The notes: generated by a model from the sequence alone, not told the origin. 64,000 nucleotides of DNA from Pseudomonas asuensis (GCF_014646755.1 NZ_BMNW01000007.1:269956-333955), one strand, 5' to 3'. Shown: positions 8,628-18,570, counted from the first letter of the stretch. Numbers and translations: made by a program.

Positions 8628-10091
8628 TTGCTTACTCTCTCCAGGCTCGCCTCGTTATTCACGCCCAAGCGATGGCTGGGCGGACTGTTCATCAAGTTTT
8701 TTGTCAGTCTGTTCGTGATCTCTGGCTCTTCTACAGTTGCAATCATCGGCTTCGGTACCTGGAAAAGTCAGGTTGAGCTTAAAGAGGCACTAAGTGAAGA
8801 TAAATTGCACGACCGTGTTGCGGTAGAGGGCAGGGTGGTGGCTGAGCTGCTGCAAGCCGCCGCTACGCCTGAACGCTGTCAGGCACTGCTTGAATTATTG
8901 ATCCATCGTGTCTTTGGTTCTGGTGTATTAACAGGCAAGGCTGGTAATAGTTTTAGCCAGTCTCTTGGGGAAGGGCGTCTTGCAGCGCTGTACCGCAATG
9001 AGCAGGGGCTGCAATGTCATTACCCCGCCAAACTGACGGAGCCGCTTCAAGCCAGAATGCAGACAGTTAGCCGCCAGGGTAACAGTACCAGGGTTGAAAG
9101 CGATGAGTCGCGTACGGCCAGTGATATCTGGTTTAGCACGGCGGTTGTTCAGCTACCACAAGAGGCGGATAGGCTTGTTCTGGGTATGGAAGGGTTTGAT
9201 CCATGGAAAGCCTTCTGGGCGGATACGAGCCGTCAGTTTGGTTGGCTGTGGCCCTATATGCTGATCAGTAACTGTTGCACCGCACTGCTGCTGGCTTTCT
9301 TCCTGCTGAATAGGATTCGTCATGCCGAGCAGGTAGCCAATACCTGGGCCCAGGGCCAACTTGATATTCGTATCAATGATGAAGGGCATGATGAGTTTGG
9401 CCGACTGGCCCAGCGGTTCGATCATATGGCTGATGCGGTGGCAGGCGTGATTGAGGTCAAGCAGGCTATCGCTGCCCAGGATGAGCGCAATCGGTTGGCC
9501 CGTGAGCTGCACGATACCGCCAAGCAACGGTGTTTCGCCCTTGGGCTACAGCTTAGTCTGTTACGCCGTCTGTGCAGTACCTATCCCGAGCAGGCTAAGC
9601 TGGCCAACTCATCACTCAAGCTTGTTGAGCATCTTCAACGAGACATGCGCGATGTCATCCATCGCCTCTCGGCGCCTACGGTGGCTGAGCTAGGTCTGGA
9701 TAGCGCCTTGAAGCAGAATCTGGCAAACCTCCTTGAAGGCAGCACCATTGAATGGTCTGTCGATATTCAAGAAGAGGTGATGTACCGGCTACAGGAAGAA
9801 GATGCGGTTGCAACTCAGCTGCTCCTGATTGCCAGCGAAGGGGCGGCCAATACACTTCGACACGCCAACGCCTCCCACCTGTGGATATCCCTTGCTCGTC
9901 AGGAGGAGCGGCTCGTTCTTAAAATCGAGGACGATGGTCAAGGCTTTCACCCGGGGCACACCACCTCGGGAATGGGCCTGGGCAATATGCGTCAAAGAGC
10001 CCATTGGCTTTTGGAAGGGCGTATTGATATCTGCAGCGAGCCCGGTGAGGGAACGACCGTCGAAATTTCCTTTAAACCCACAGAAGGGTAA
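8628..10091 (+). CDS. NarL-type sensor histidine kinase (HAMP, HisKA_3, HATPase)
   Basis: The 487-residue inner-membrane kinase has a transmembrane helix at about 20-44, a periplasmic sensor region of about 160 residues, and a second helix near 205-228 (YMLISNCCTALLLAFF). A HAMP linker (DEFGRLAQRFDHM) follows. The dimerisation/phosphoacceptor region is of the HisKA_3 class, with ERNRLARELHDTAKQ and the acceptor His at about 295. The ATPase domain shows an N-box-like ASEGAANTLRHA and the G boxes DDGQGF and SGMGLGNM. The signal is unknown. The gene ends two bases before its response regulator and clearly forms an operon with it. The pair converges on the RND efflux operon, which makes that operon a possible but unproven target. 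Confidence 0.9.
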   Translation: MLTLSRLASLFTPKRWLGGLFIKFFVSLFVISGSSTVAIIGFGTWKSQVELKEALSEDKLHDRVAVEGRVVAELLQAAATPERCQALLELLIHRVFGSGVLTGKAGNSFSQSLGEGRLAALYRNEQGLQCHYPAKLTEPLQARMQTVSRQGNSTRVESDESRTASDIWFSTAVVQLPQEADRLVLGMEGFDPWKAFWADTSRQFGWLWPYMLISNCCTALLLAFFLLNRIRHAEQVANTWAQGQLDIRINDEGHDEFGRLAQRFDHMADAVAGVIEVKQAIAAQDERNRLARELHDTAKQRCFALGLQLSLLRRLCSTYPEQAKLANSSLKLVEHLQRDMRDVIHRLSAPTVAELGLDSALKQNLANLLEGSTIEWSVDIQEEVMYRLQEEDAVATQLLLIASEGAANTLRHANASHLWISLARQEERLVLKIEDDGQGFHPGHTTSGMGLGNMRQRAHWLLEGRIDICSEPGEGTTVEISFKPTEG

Positions 10092-10093
10092 CG

Positions 10094-10747
10094 ATGAAAA
10101 CCACCGTGTTGCTGGTTGATGACCATGCCATTGTCAGACAGGGTATCCGCAGCCTGCTCGACATTACTGGCGAGTTCGATGTGGTAGGTGAGGCGGGAGA
10201 TGGGCAGACTGCGATTGAGCTTGCTCAGGCGTCTACACCTGCGCTTGTCTTGCTGGATTTGATGATGCCAGGGTTAAGTGGTGTGGAGACCATTAAGCGA
10301 CTGCTGGAGGTGAGCCCGGGTAGCCAGATAGCTGTCTTGAGTTCTACTGAAGAAGATGAGCTGGCCTTTGCTGCCATCGAGGCGGGTGCTCAGTCCTTTC
10401 TGGTCAAGACGATGTTGGGCGATGAGCTGATTGATATGATCCGCCGGATCGCACGAGGTGAGGTCATTATTCATCCCTTTATCGCCTCGAAGCTGCTCAA
10501 GGTGGTCAGAGGAATTCGCGAGCCCAGGGTTGATCCCTTCAAGGAATTGACCGAGCGTGAACTTGAGGTGCTTCGCGAGCTTGCTTCAGGCGGAAGTAAC
10601 GTGCGTATCGCGACTTCACTCAATATCAGTGAAAAAACAGTTAAGTCTCATATCAGCAGCGTGCTCTCCAAACTCGACCTGGCTGACCGTACAGAGGCCG
10701 TTGCCTTTGCCTGGAAGCAGGGGCTGATGACGCATCATAGGCCCTGA
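10094..10747 (+). CDS. NarL/FixJ-family response regulator
   Basis: The 217-residue protein has a receiver domain (1-120) with acidic pocket DD at 9-10, phosphoacceptor Asp55 in LLDLMMP and Lys104 in FLVKT. A LuxR-type DNA-binding domain follows (about 150-212), recognised by LTERELEVLRELASG and EKTVKSHISSVLSKL. It is the cognate partner of the kinase immediately upstream, and the two-base gap implies translational coupling. It should bind DNA as a phosphorylated dimer; the regulon is not evident. Confidence 0.93.
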   Translation: MKTTVLLVDDHAIVRQGIRSLLDITGEFDVVGEAGDGQTAIELAQASTPALVLLDLMMPGLSGVETIKRLLEVSPGSQIAVLSSTEEDELAFAAIEAGAQSFLVKTMLGDELIDMIRRIARGEVIIHPFIASKLLKVVRGIREPRVDPFKELTERELEVLRELASGGSNVRIATSLNISEKTVKSHISSVLSKLDLADRTEAVAFAWKQGLMTHHRP

Positions 10748-10764
10748 GCGCATAAAGCGGTAAA

Positions 10765-10791
10765 AGGCCCAGACCAGATCTGGCCGGGCCT
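10765..10791. terminator. Bidirectional terminator between the response regulator and the efflux operon
   Basis: AGGCCC at 10765-10770 pairs with GGGCCT at 10786-10791, and an inner CCAGATCTGG palindrome extends the hairpin. A-rich and T-rich flanks lie on the two sides, as expected between two convergent genes. Confidence 0.7.
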
Positions 10792-10798
10792 TGGTTTA

Positions 10799-12190
10799 TC
10801 AGATACCACCTAACACTCTGTACAACTCGATGCGGTTTTCCTCTGCGATTTGACGTGCATTGACCAGCGATTTCTGGGCGCTGTAGAGCGTACGTTGCGC
10901 ATCGAGCGCATTCAGGAAGGTATCAATACCCCGTCTATAACGTGCATCCGAGAGCTGGTAGCTTTCGCTGGCCGCTTCCAAAAGAGCTGTCTGGGCAGAA
11001 AGTCGCTCCTCCAGTGTGCCGCGCCTGGCCAGCGCGTCAGCCACTTCACGAAAAGCGGTCTGGATGCTTTGCTCATAGTCAGCGACGTAATAGTCCCGCT
11101 GGGCCTTGCTGTAGTTCAGGTTGGCTGTGTTGGCACCACCGGTAAAGATCGGGATGCCAACAGAGGGCATGAACGACCAGACCTTGTTGGCGCTTGAAAA
11201 CAGCGATGACAGCCCGTTACTGCTCAAGCCTACAGAGGAAGTAAGGCTCAGCTGCGGAAAGAATGCTGCCCGAGCAGCCCCGATATTGGCATTGGCTGCC
11301 AACAGGTTGTGTTCGGCCTGAAGCACATCCGGGCGCCTGAGCAGAACATCAGAAGACAATCCAGGCGAGACCTCTGCAAACAGGGGTTTATCTGCTTCCA
11401 AGGGTTGGGGTAGCACCGCATCGTCCAGGGTCTGCCCGACCAGCAGTTCCAGTGCATTGCGGTCCTGAGCGACAAGCGTCTGGTAGTTGGCAATGTCTGC
11501 GCGCGCCTGCTCATAGATTGTCTGGGCCTGCCGTAGATCAACACGGGAGGCAATGCCAGCCGAGAGTCTCCCCTGGATCAGGTTGACCGTGCGGCCGGCA
11601 CTTTCCAGTGTTTCTTCCGAGATCCTGAGTTGGGCCCTGTCAGATGCAAGTGTCAGGTAGGCATTGGCTGTTTCCGCGATCAGACTGATATAGGTGGCGC
11701 GGGAAGCCTCCTCTGTAGCCAGCAAACTCTGCTGCGCTGATTCGGACAGGCTCCGCACGCGTCCAAACAAATCCAGCTCATAGGCGCTAAGCCCAACGCT
11801 TGCCGAAACGCTTTTGCTATAGACGGTCTGTTTTTGGCCCAGTGTCTCAACCTGAGTGCGTGAACGTGAAGCATTGGCGCTGGCGTTTAAATGGGGCCAG
11901 AGTTCGGAGCGCTGCAAGCGATATTGCGCCCGAGCCGACTCGATATTGGCCGCCGCTTTGCGCAAGTCCCGGTTATTGGCTAGCGCAAGTGTTATAACGG
12001 ATCGTAGATCGGCATCCAGCACAAGCGCTTCCCAAGTGGTTGGCACAAAGGCTTGCACAGAGGGCGTGTGGCCAGTTCCCTGCGGCCACGTTGAAGGAAC
12101 CGGGGCGGCAGGGCGCTCATAAGTAGGAGCAAGAGTGCAGCCAAACAGAGCCATCGGCATGAGCAGCGCTAAACATCTCAGGCGCATCAC
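10799..12190 (-). CDS. RND efflux outer-membrane channel lipoprotein (OprM/TtgC type)
   Basis: The 463-residue product starts with a lipoprotein signal peptide whose lipobox LFGC places the lipidated Cys at residue 18. It then reads as a TolC-like outer membrane factor of the NodT family: paired long helical repeats and a conserved LLRRPDVLQAEHNLLAANANIGAARAAFFP region cut here to its core, LLRRPDVLQAEHNL, near residue 290. It is the exit duct of the pump encoded upstream. It overlaps the transporter gene by four bases (ATGA), the usual arrangement for mexAB-oprM-like operons. It is the last gene of the operon and ends at a hairpin terminator. Confidence 0.94.
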   Translation of the reverse strand: MMRLRCLALLMPMALFGCTLAPTYERPAAPVPSTWPQGTGHTPSVQAFVPTTWEALVLDADLRSVITLALANNRDLRKAAANIESARAQYRLQRSELWPHLNASANASRSRTQVETLGQKQTVYSKSVSASVGLSAYELDLFGRVRSLSESAQQSLLATEEASRATYISLIAETANAYLTLASDRAQLRISEETLESAGRTVNLIQGRLSAGIASRVDLRQAQTIYEQARADIANYQTLVAQDRNALELLVGQTLDDAVLPQPLEADKPLFAEVSPGLSSDVLLRRPDVLQAEHNLLAANANIGAARAAFFPQLSLTSSVGLSSNGLSSLFSSANKVWSFMPSVGIPIFTGGANTANLNYSKAQRDYYVADYEQSIQTAFREVADALARRGTLEERLSAQTALLEAASESYQLSDARYRRGIDTFLNALDAQRTLYSAQKSLVNARQIAEENRIELYRVLGGI

Positions 12191-15100
12191 GGTGTCTCCT
12201 GCGAAGTGGATGGGGTCTTGCTCTTCTGGAAGCGAATGACGAGGCCGCGGACGAGCACGAAAAACAGCGGTACGAAAAAGATCGCAAGCACCGTTGCGGT
12301 AAGCGTGCCGCCAATGATGCCGGTGCCGATGGAGATGCGGCTGTTGGCGCCTGCACCGGTAGCAACGGCCAGGGGCAGCACACCAGCCATAAAGGCCAGG
12401 GACGTCATGACAATCGGACGAAGTCTTAAGCGAGCACCCTCAAGCGCCGCATTCCAGATGGAGAGCCCACGCTTCTCAGCCGCTTCGGCAAACTCAACAA
12501 TCAGAATGGCATTCTTGGCAGCCAAGCCAATGGTGGTAATAAGCGCAACCTGGAAAAACACATCGTTTTCCAGCCCTCGCAAGGTAGCTGCGAGGATAGT
12601 GCCGACGATACCCAGCGGAATGACCATGAGCACCGAGAAGGGAATCGACCAGCTGTTGTAGAGGGCTGCCAGGCAGAGGAAAACAATCAGGATGGACAGG
12701 GCATAAAGGCGAATGGCCTGCCCGCTGGATTCGCGCTCCTGGTAGGACAGGTCACTCCAGGCGAAGGTCGTCCCCTGGGGCAACTGGTTGGCCAAATGCT
12801 CCATTGTGTCCATGGCTTCACCCGAGCTGACACCCGGGGCACCCTGACCCTGAATCGCGTATGAGGCAAGGCCGTTGAAGCGTTCAAGGTTGTCCGGGCC
12901 GCGCTCCCAATGCGTAGTGGCAAAGGCCGAGAAAGGTGTCATCGCATTGGACTGACCACGCACATACCAATGGTACAGATCATCCGGTTGGGAGCGGAAC
13001 GGGGCGTCACCCTGCATGTATACCCGCTTGACGCGACCTCGGTCGATAAAATCATTGATATAGGTGCTGCCCCAGGCCGCGCTCAACGTTGAGTTGATAT
13101 CGCCCAACGCCAGCCCGCTGGAAACCGCCTTGGACTGATCGATGTCGATTTTGAGCTGTGGAGTTTCTTCCAGGCCGCTTGGGCGAACGGCTGCCAGGGA
13201 CGGCTCTGTTGCGGCCAACCCTAACAGCTGATTACGAAAGCCCAGGAGCTGGGCACGGTCCGTTGTGGCTGATGCCTGTAATTGGAACGTGAAGCCAGCC
13301 GATTGCCCCAGCCCCTGTATGGCAGGTGGCGTCAAGGCATAAATCTGCGCATCGCGGGAACGGTAAAAGGTGGCCATGGCGCGGTTGGAAATACTATCGG
13401 CCCGATCTTTCTCATCGGTGCGCTCGCTCCAGTCCTTAAGGGCAACAAACGCAAGGCCCGTATTCTGGCCGCTTCCGCCAAAGCCAAATCCGACAATGGT
13501 GAAAATTGCTTTGGTGTTGTCCTTTTCGGTTTCCAGATAGTGGCGTTCAATGGTCTTGCCAACTTCCAGGCTGCGCTTCTGAGAGGCGCCGACGGGGAGG
13601 GTAAACTGCACCATGTTCGAACCCTGATCCTCCGTAGGTAAAAAGCCGCTGGGTAAACGCAGATACAACACAACCAGCACAGCACCTAAGCACCCATAAA
13701 TGAGCATGAACCGTACCGGGCGGTTGAGTACACCCGTCACCCCATGCTCATAACGGTCGAGGTTCTTGTTGAAGGTGCGGTTGAACCAGCCAAAGAAACC
13801 AGACTTCGCCTGATGCTCGGCCGGCTTGAGCAATGTTGCGCACAGGGCGGGTGTGAGGGTCAGTGCAATGAACACCGACAGCACCATGGACGCCACGATA
13901 GTGATAGAAAACTGCCGATAGATAACCCCTGTCGACCCGCCAAAGAAAGCCATGGGCAGAAAGACGGCAGACAGCACCATGGCAATCCCGATCAATGCAC
14001 TGTTGATCTCCGTCATCGACTCCATGGTGGCGTCAAAGGCAGACAGCTTGCGCTCCGTCATCAGGCGCTCAACGTTTTCCACCACCACAATGGTGTCGTC
14101 TACCAGAAGACCAATGGACAGCACCACGCCAAACAGGGTCAGCGTATTGATGGAATATCCTGCAATCCATAGCACGCCGAATGTGCCTAACAGCACCACC
14201 GGAACGGAAATCGCCGGGATAAGGGTCGCGCGCCAGCTCTGCAGGAAAATGAACATCACCACGACGACAAGGGCAATGGCCTCGAAGAGCGTCTTGATGA
14301 CCTCATGAACTGAAAGCTTGATGAACTCCGTGCTGTCGAGCGGGAACTCCAGGTGGTAGCCCTCAGGGAAGTTGCTGGACAGCTCCTGCGCCAGCGCTTT
14401 TACACCTTCGGCTGTGGAAAGCGCATTGCTTCCCGGCGCAAGCTTTACCGCAAGCCCCGCGGCAGGATGGCCGTTCAATCGAGTGACAATGCCGTAACTC
14501 TCACTGCCCAGCTCCACCCGAGCTACATCGCCCAGGTGTACATGCGCGCCTGAGGAATCGCTCTTTAGGATGATGTCCCGGAACTGCTGGGGCGTACGCA
14601 GTCGCGATTGTGCGGTGACGGTGGCGTTAAGTTCCTGATCCGGTGGAGAAGGCAATCCGCCAATCTGCCCAGCGGAGACCTGAGTGTTCTGGGCCTGTAC
14701 GGCCGCCGTGACGTCAGAGGGCATCAATCCATAGGTAGCCAGCTTTGAGGGATCTAACCATATGCGCATGGCATATTCAGAGCCAAAAATCTGTACATCG
14801 CCTACGCCAGCAACCCGTGAGATAGGGTCCTGCAGGTTGCTGGCCATATAGTCGGAAATATCAGTAGAGGATGAACGATCCGTGTCGTCATACAGGGCCA
14901 TGATCAGCAGGAAATCATTTTGCGCCTTGGTCACCGAGACGCCTTGCCGCTGCACCTCGGAGGGAAGACGCGTAAGCGCCTGCTGGACCTTGTTCTGGAC
15001 CTGGATCTGAGCGTTATCAGGGTCAACCCCCTGGTTGAAGGTCACAGTAATGCTGGTTCGCCCTGTGGAGCTGCTGCTGGATGAAAATGACTGAAGGCCA

Positions 15101-15321
15101 TCCAGCCCCTTGAGCTGCTGCTCAAGGATTTGCGTAACGCTATTCTCCATGGTCTCGGCCGAGGCGCCGGAGTAGGAGGCACTGACCGAAATAGCGGGAG
15201 GCGCCACATCCGGGTATTGAGCGATGGGAAGGGTGCGTATCGCCAAGAGACCAAAAAGCATGATGACGATACTGATGACCCAAGCGAAGACCGGACGCTT
15301 GATAAAGAAATGTGCAAACAT
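12187..15321 (-). CDS. RND multidrug efflux transporter, HAE1 family (MexB/TtgB/AcrB type)
   Basis: The 1044-residue inner-membrane proton antiporter shows the classic layout of 12 transmembrane helices with two large periplasmic loops. The paired proton-relay aspartates lie in helix 4 (GLLVDDTIVVVENVERL, near residue 408), and GxxxEN-type motifs occur in both halves. The N terminus MFAHFFIKRPVFAWVISIVI is typical of hydrophobe/amphiphile exporters. Length matches AcrB/MexB. It sits between adaptor and outer-membrane genes with three-base spacing and a four-base overlap, so the three make one pump. The likely substrates (antibiotics, solvents, plant phenolics) are inferred from the family. 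No TetR-type local repressor is next to the operon. Confidence 0.96.
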   Translation of the reverse strand: MFAHFFIKRPVFAWVISIVIMLFGLLAIRTLPIAQYPDVAPPAISVSASYSGASAETMENSVTQILEQQLKGLDGLQSFSSSSSSTGRTSITVTFNQGVDPDNAQIQVQNKVQQALTRLPSEVQRQGVSVTKAQNDFLLIMALYDDTDRSSSTDISDYMASNLQDPISRVAGVGDVQIFGSEYAMRIWLDPSKLATYGLMPSDVTAAVQAQNTQVSAGQIGGLPSPPDQELNATVTAQSRLRTPQQFRDIILKSDSSGAHVHLGDVARVELGSESYGIVTRLNGHPAAGLAVKLAPGSNALSTAEGVKALAQELSSNFPEGYHLEFPLDSTEFIKLSVHEVIKTLFEAIALVVVVMFIFLQSWRATLIPAISVPVVLLGTFGVLWIAGYSINTLTLFGVVLSIGLLVDDTIVVVENVERLMTERKLSAFDATMESMTEINSALIGIAMVLSAVFLPMAFFGGSTGVIYRQFSITIVASMVLSVFIALTLTPALCATLLKPAEHQAKSGFFGWFNRTFNKNLDRYEHGVTGVLNRPVRFMLIYGCLGAVLVVLYLRLPSGFLPTEDQGSNMVQFTLPVGASQKRSLEVGKTIERHYLETEKDNTKAIFTIVGFGFGGSGQNTGLAFVALKDWSERTDEKDRADSISNRAMATFYRSRDAQIYALTPPAIQGLGQSAGFTFQLQASATTDRAQLLGFRNQLLGLAATEPSLAAVRPSGLEETPQLKIDIDQSKAVSSGLALGDINSTLSAAWGSTYINDFIDRGRVKRVYMQGDAPFRSQPDDLYHWYVRGQSNAMTPFSAFATTHWERGPDNLERFNGLASYAIQGQGAPGVSSGEAMDTMEHLANQLPQGTTFAWSDLSYQERESSGQAIRLYALSILIVFLCLAALYNSWSIPFSVLMVIPLGIVGTILAATLRGLENDVFFQVALITTIGLAAKNAILIVEFAEAAEKRGLSIWNAALEGARLRLRPIVMTSLAFMAGVLPLAVATGAGANSRISIGTGIIGGTLTATVLAIFFVPLFFVLVRGLVIRFQKSKTPSTSQETP

Positions 15322-15324
15322 CGG

Positions 15325-16488
15325 TTACTGTCCTTCCGGCAGGGTACGAGGCTCAGCGGAGCCTGCGGGCTTGAACTCAACCGCGTGCACCGTGGAGCCT
15401 GCCTTGACCTTGCCTGTGCCTTCAACGATGAGACGATCACCGTCTGCCAGCCCGCGTTGAATCAACCATTGGCTCCCAATGGCCTGGCCCGTAACCATTT
15501 CACGTGCTTCAACCGTATTGTTGGCGTTTACAACCAGCGCCATGCCGTTGCCTTTTGCATCTCGGGTGATGCTCTGCTGAGGCGCAAGCAGCCCCTGAGG
15601 CGCAACGGCTTCCTGCAAGAGCGCCCGCACATACATGCCGGGCAGAAGAAGCCCTTCAGGATTGGGGAACAGCGCCCGGAGCGTAACGGATCCGGTCTCC
15701 TGATCCACGGCAACCTCTGCAAACTTCAGCACTCCTGAGTGTTGATAGAGCGAGCCGTCCTCCAGGCGAAGGCTGACATCCGTACTGCCAGCGGCTACGC
15801 CATTGCCCATGGCCTTCTTGAGCCTGAGCAGCGCGGCGCTGGATTGGGTGATGTCTACATAGATAGGGTCCAGCGTACGGATAACCGCCAACGCGGTCTC
15901 CTGATTGGCAGTTACCAGGGCACCCGGGGTGATGCTGCTCTTGCTGATCCGGCCAGCAATGGGCGCCGTAATCTGCGTGAAATTCAGATCGATCTGTGCA
16001 GACTCAACCGCCGCCTTGCGCTCGGCAATGGTAGCCAGAGCCTGCTGGTAGCTGGCCTGGGCATCATCTGCCTCCTGTTGGGAAACGGCTTCGATCTTGA
16101 TCAAGTCGTTGTAGCGTTCGGCTTTAAGCTTGGCGGCCTGCAACGTGGCCTGGGCATTAGCCAGCGAGGCCTTGGCCTGGTTTAGCGAGGCACGGTAGGG
16201 GGCCTGTTCGATACGGTAGAGAACCTGCCCGGCCTTGACGAGTGTTCCCTCTTCAAAGGTACGCTGTGTAATGATGCCTGACACCTGTGGGCGAACCTCA
16301 GCCTCCATATGGGCCACGGTTCTGCCGTTAAGCTCGGCAACCAGGGGGACAGGTTGTGACTTCAGCGTTACCACCGCCACCTCAACCGGCGGTGCTGATG
16401 GCGCCTGGGCAGGCGCTTCAGGTTTGCAGGCGGCTAGCCACAGCACAGCCAGATACAGAAAGGCTTTCGATTTCATGTGTAGACGCAC
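15325..16488 (-). CDS. RND efflux periplasmic adaptor lipoprotein (MexA/TtgA type)
   Basis: The 387-residue adaptor bridges the transporter and the outer-membrane duct. A lipoprotein signal with lipobox WLAAC is followed by the lipoyl/hairpin/beta-barrel order of membrane fusion proteins: GRTVAHMEAEVRPQVSGIIT, EGTLVKAGQVLYRIE, a coiled-coil hairpin (about 95-165), and ITAPIAGRISKSSITPGALV. Two starts are possible. A GTG at 16488 has GGAAAA five bases upstream and is preferred; an ATG at 16476 would give a cleaner signal peptide but lies too far from that site. This is the first gene of the operon, so the promoter lies upstream. Confidence 0.94.
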   Translation of the reverse strand: MRLHMKSKAFLYLAVLWLAACKPEAPAQAPSAPPVEVAVVTLKSQPVPLVAELNGRTVAHMEAEVRPQVSGIITQRTFEEGTLVKAGQVLYRIEQAPYRASLNQAKASLANAQATLQAAKLKAERYNDLIKIEAVSQQEADDAQASYQQALATIAERKAAVESAQIDLNFTQITAPIAGRISKSSITPGALVTANQETALAVIRTLDPIYVDITQSSAALLRLKKAMGNGVAAGSTDVSLRLEDGSLYQHSGVLKFAEVAVDQETGSVTLRALFPNPEGLLLPGMYVRALLQEAVAPQGLLAPQQSITRDAKGNGMALVVNANNTVEAREMVTGQAIGSQWLIQRGLADGDRLIVEGTGKVKAGSTVHAVEFKPAGSAEPRTLPEGQ

Positions 16489-17010
16489 ACTTTTCCAAAC
16501 TAAAAATGTGCGCCAAGGTAGCGGCTGAGAAGAGGGCGGACACCCGCCTTATGGATGATTTGCCCTCCGCCTTAAGTCTGCCCTCAGGCTTTTCAAAAGA
16601 CGGTTCACACCGCCAGTCGGCATGACTTACCTATAGGCAAGCGACTGTTTGGTATCGTGTTAACGCTTCGAGATAAACCGAAAAAGCCAAGCATTGGCCT
16701 TAAACGCTACATGCTTATGGCATGGAGTGCTGGCATAAGCATCTGTGTAAGCGAAGGGGTATGAACTGAATCTCGTTTCTTCTGCTTGAAAATTAAACCT
16801 ACCTGTAATAGACGCGCTCCATGCGAATCGAGTAATGTCTGAGCTCGACTTGCTCCCGCCGCCGTGCCGCCCTGTGCATGACGTATAACTCGCTTATACC
16901 GTCACTGCTCCTCGGAAAGGCTCGTTTTAGAAAGGAAAAATAGAAATGACAAGGAAGGTTATGCGTCAGACTCGTCCAGCGTGTTATCCGTCACGTGACG
17001 TCTAATAATA
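16489..17010. other. Efflux operon upstream region and left flank of the cassette array
   Basis: These 520 bases must carry the leftward efflux promoter. No integrase gene, attI site or gene for a TetR repressor is visible. The right end runs into the first integron core site (GTTAGGT at 17011). Confidence 0.5.
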
Positions 17011-17022
17011 GTTAGGTATCGC

Positions 17023-17433
17023 ATGGATATTTCTCGCCTATTGCGGAAGCGTCAGTTAAATGTTCAGGAGCAAAACGCGCTCGCAGAGCACAGAATATAT
17101 CTGACCGCAAGCTACTGGCGAGACAACGAACTACCACGCGCGCTCCTTGAATTTGGTAAAAAACAAGAAATATCGTGGGATAAAAGCATTATCTTGCAAT
17201 TAGAAAAAGATTTCCCCGGTATGCCTAGCTTAATCGGCACAATCCTAACCGACGAAGGTCGTTTTGTAGACTTTGAGCTAGAAACAGATGAAACGCACGC
17301 ACAACTAAGGTCAGTTGAGTTGTGGGAGGACATAACGGATCAGCAAAATTTCTCCACACACAACAAAGGCAAGGGCATTGGATACGGCGCACTTGCGTTA
17401 AGTGTGCAATCCCAGCTCTGCAGCGAAACCTAA
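17023..17433 (+). CDS. Cassette 1: hypothetical protein (136 aa)
   Basis: The frame starts 12 bases after a GTTAGGT core and ends in a TAA that overlaps the next core (ACCTAAC). It therefore fits a cassette exactly. The 136-residue product begins MDISRLLRKRQLNVQEQNAL, is charged and soluble, and shows no cysteine cluster or membrane helix. I do not recognise a family. It has no usual ribosome site, which is common for cassette genes. Confidence 0.7.
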   Translation: MDISRLLRKRQLNVQEQNALAEHRIYLTASYWRDNELPRALLEFGKKQEISWDKSIILQLEKDFPGMPSLIGTILTDEGRFVDFELETDETHAQLRSVELWEDITDQQNFSTHNKGKGIGYGALALSVQSQLCSET

Positions 17434-17503
17434 CTAGTGGTTCAAATCGCTCACTTCGCTCGCTGGGACGGGCTAAAGCCCGCCCCTTAACCAAACGTTA
17501 TGA
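17428..17503 (+). other. attC site 1
   Basis: This 76-base site starts with the core ACCTAAC and ends with GTTATGA. The inner part is imperfectly palindromic (TAGTGGTTCAAATCG on the left; CCTTAACCAAACG on the right), with a central GACGGGCTAAAGCCCGCC hairpin. The layout of outer cores and inner boxes is that of an integron recombination site. Confidence 0.88.
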
Positions 17504-17534
17504 CCGAATAATTTGATTACGGAGTATATCCGAG

Positions 17535-18485
17535 ATGAGTAAGACGCTAATAACTAGAAATGAAGTATCAAACGAAGGAGGGTCGCTATCGCTTGAAGTG
17601 AACTCTGATCGTTTAAAACACCTTTTTTATATGCTGCATGGCGAAACAACAACAAGGTCTAGACCCTTTAAGGGAGCAATCCAAGTATCAAAAAGCGATA
17701 TAGTAATTTTGATAAAGGATATCAGCGAGCAACTGAAGCTAGCCCATGTTAGAGATTGTACTGTCGTTGTAGGAGTTGGTTTTGAGAAAGACTTCGTGGA
17801 AAAACCATTCTCTGAATTTGAATCCTATGGTTGGAATGAGCCCGATAAAACGAAAGAAATCACAATAAAGATAAATTTCTTGTATGAAGACTACGACTCA
17901 GGAAATCCGCTGAAACATGCTGTTTTTATAAGAATAGCCAAGGGAATTAAGCCAGGAAATTTACTTCAGCTAATGGCGTCAAATGACTCAGATCAGTTAG
18001 ATAATCTTGAAAACTTGATGTGTCCTGTGTTTTGTAGGACAGATCATGTGAATGACAAGCTTAGTAAAGATATCATGAGGGTAGTTGAGGATTGGCATTC
18101 CGGTCAAAAGCAGCCAAAGCTACTCTCTGGAGGATTCGAGCTTCTAAAAAAACATAAAATACAAGTTGCTCGGACTGTACACTATTCATATAGCGCAGCA
18201 GCAGTTTTTGTGTTGGCGTATTGCGCATTCGCTATTCCCGACGTATTAGATAGAAAATACACTCTGCCCACATTGGTTACATTGGTTACATTGGTTACAT
18301 TGGTTACATTGATTATATCGTCGAAGCTTATCTTATCCGTGCTGATGAATATTGGCGGATCTAGAGCTCAAAAAGTATTCAAAAGCCTATCTAATATTTC
18401 TGGTGAAGACGTTATATTTGATATTACGAAAGGTGATGACAAAGAGCAGTCGGATACCATCAACAAAAACAAAGAGCTATTCTAA
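17535..18485 (+). CDS. Cassette 2: hypothetical membrane protein, probably frameshifted near its end
   Basis: CGGAG lies upstream of the ATG at 17535. The 316-residue product has a soluble N-terminal region of about 210 residues with no known motif. It then has two hydrophobic segments (SAAAVFVLAYCAFAI near 220 and a second near 245-270). The second contains four tandem TLV units encoded by a 9-base repeat. The frame stops at 18485. The next phase stays open and protein-like (IFLWTNGQAIIASLIAAGVF) up to a TAA at 18576, which abuts the attC core exactly as other cassette stops do. One extra base, perhaps in the A-run near 18465, would explain this, and the ancestral protein would have had 346 residues. 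Confidence 0.65.
   Translation: MSKTLITRNEVSNEGGSLSLEVNSDRLKHLFYMLHGETTTRSRPFKGAIQVSKSDIVILIKDISEQLKLAHVRDCTVVVGVGFEKDFVEKPFSEFESYGWNEPDKTKEITIKINFLYEDYDSGNPLKHAVFIRIAKGIKPGNLLQLMASNDSDQLDNLENLMCPVFCRTDHVNDKLSKDIMRVVEDWHSGQKQPKLLSGGFELLKKHKIQVARTVHYSYSAAAVFVLAYCAFAIPDVLDRKYTLPTLVTLVTLVTLVTLIISSKLILSVLMNIGGSRAQKVFKSLSNISGEDVIFDITKGDDKEQSDTINKNKELF
18272..18307 (+). repeat. Four tandem copies of a 9-base unit inside a coding region
   Basis: ATTGGTTAC occurs four times in perfect tandem and encodes TLV repeats in a transmembrane segment. Because the unit is a multiple of three, copy-number change would alter helix length without breaking the frame. Confidence 0.95.
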
Positions 18486-18570
18486 AGATTCAAGATCAAT
18501 TTTTCTTTGGACCAATGGCCAAGCAATTATTGCAAGTTTAATAGCTGCTGGTGTATTTGAGTGGCTCAAG

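Noticed and set aside
16981..17017. attI or another attC just before the first cassette
   Set aside because: Only the GTTAGGT core is clear; the bases before it do not fold like a site and no integrase is near.
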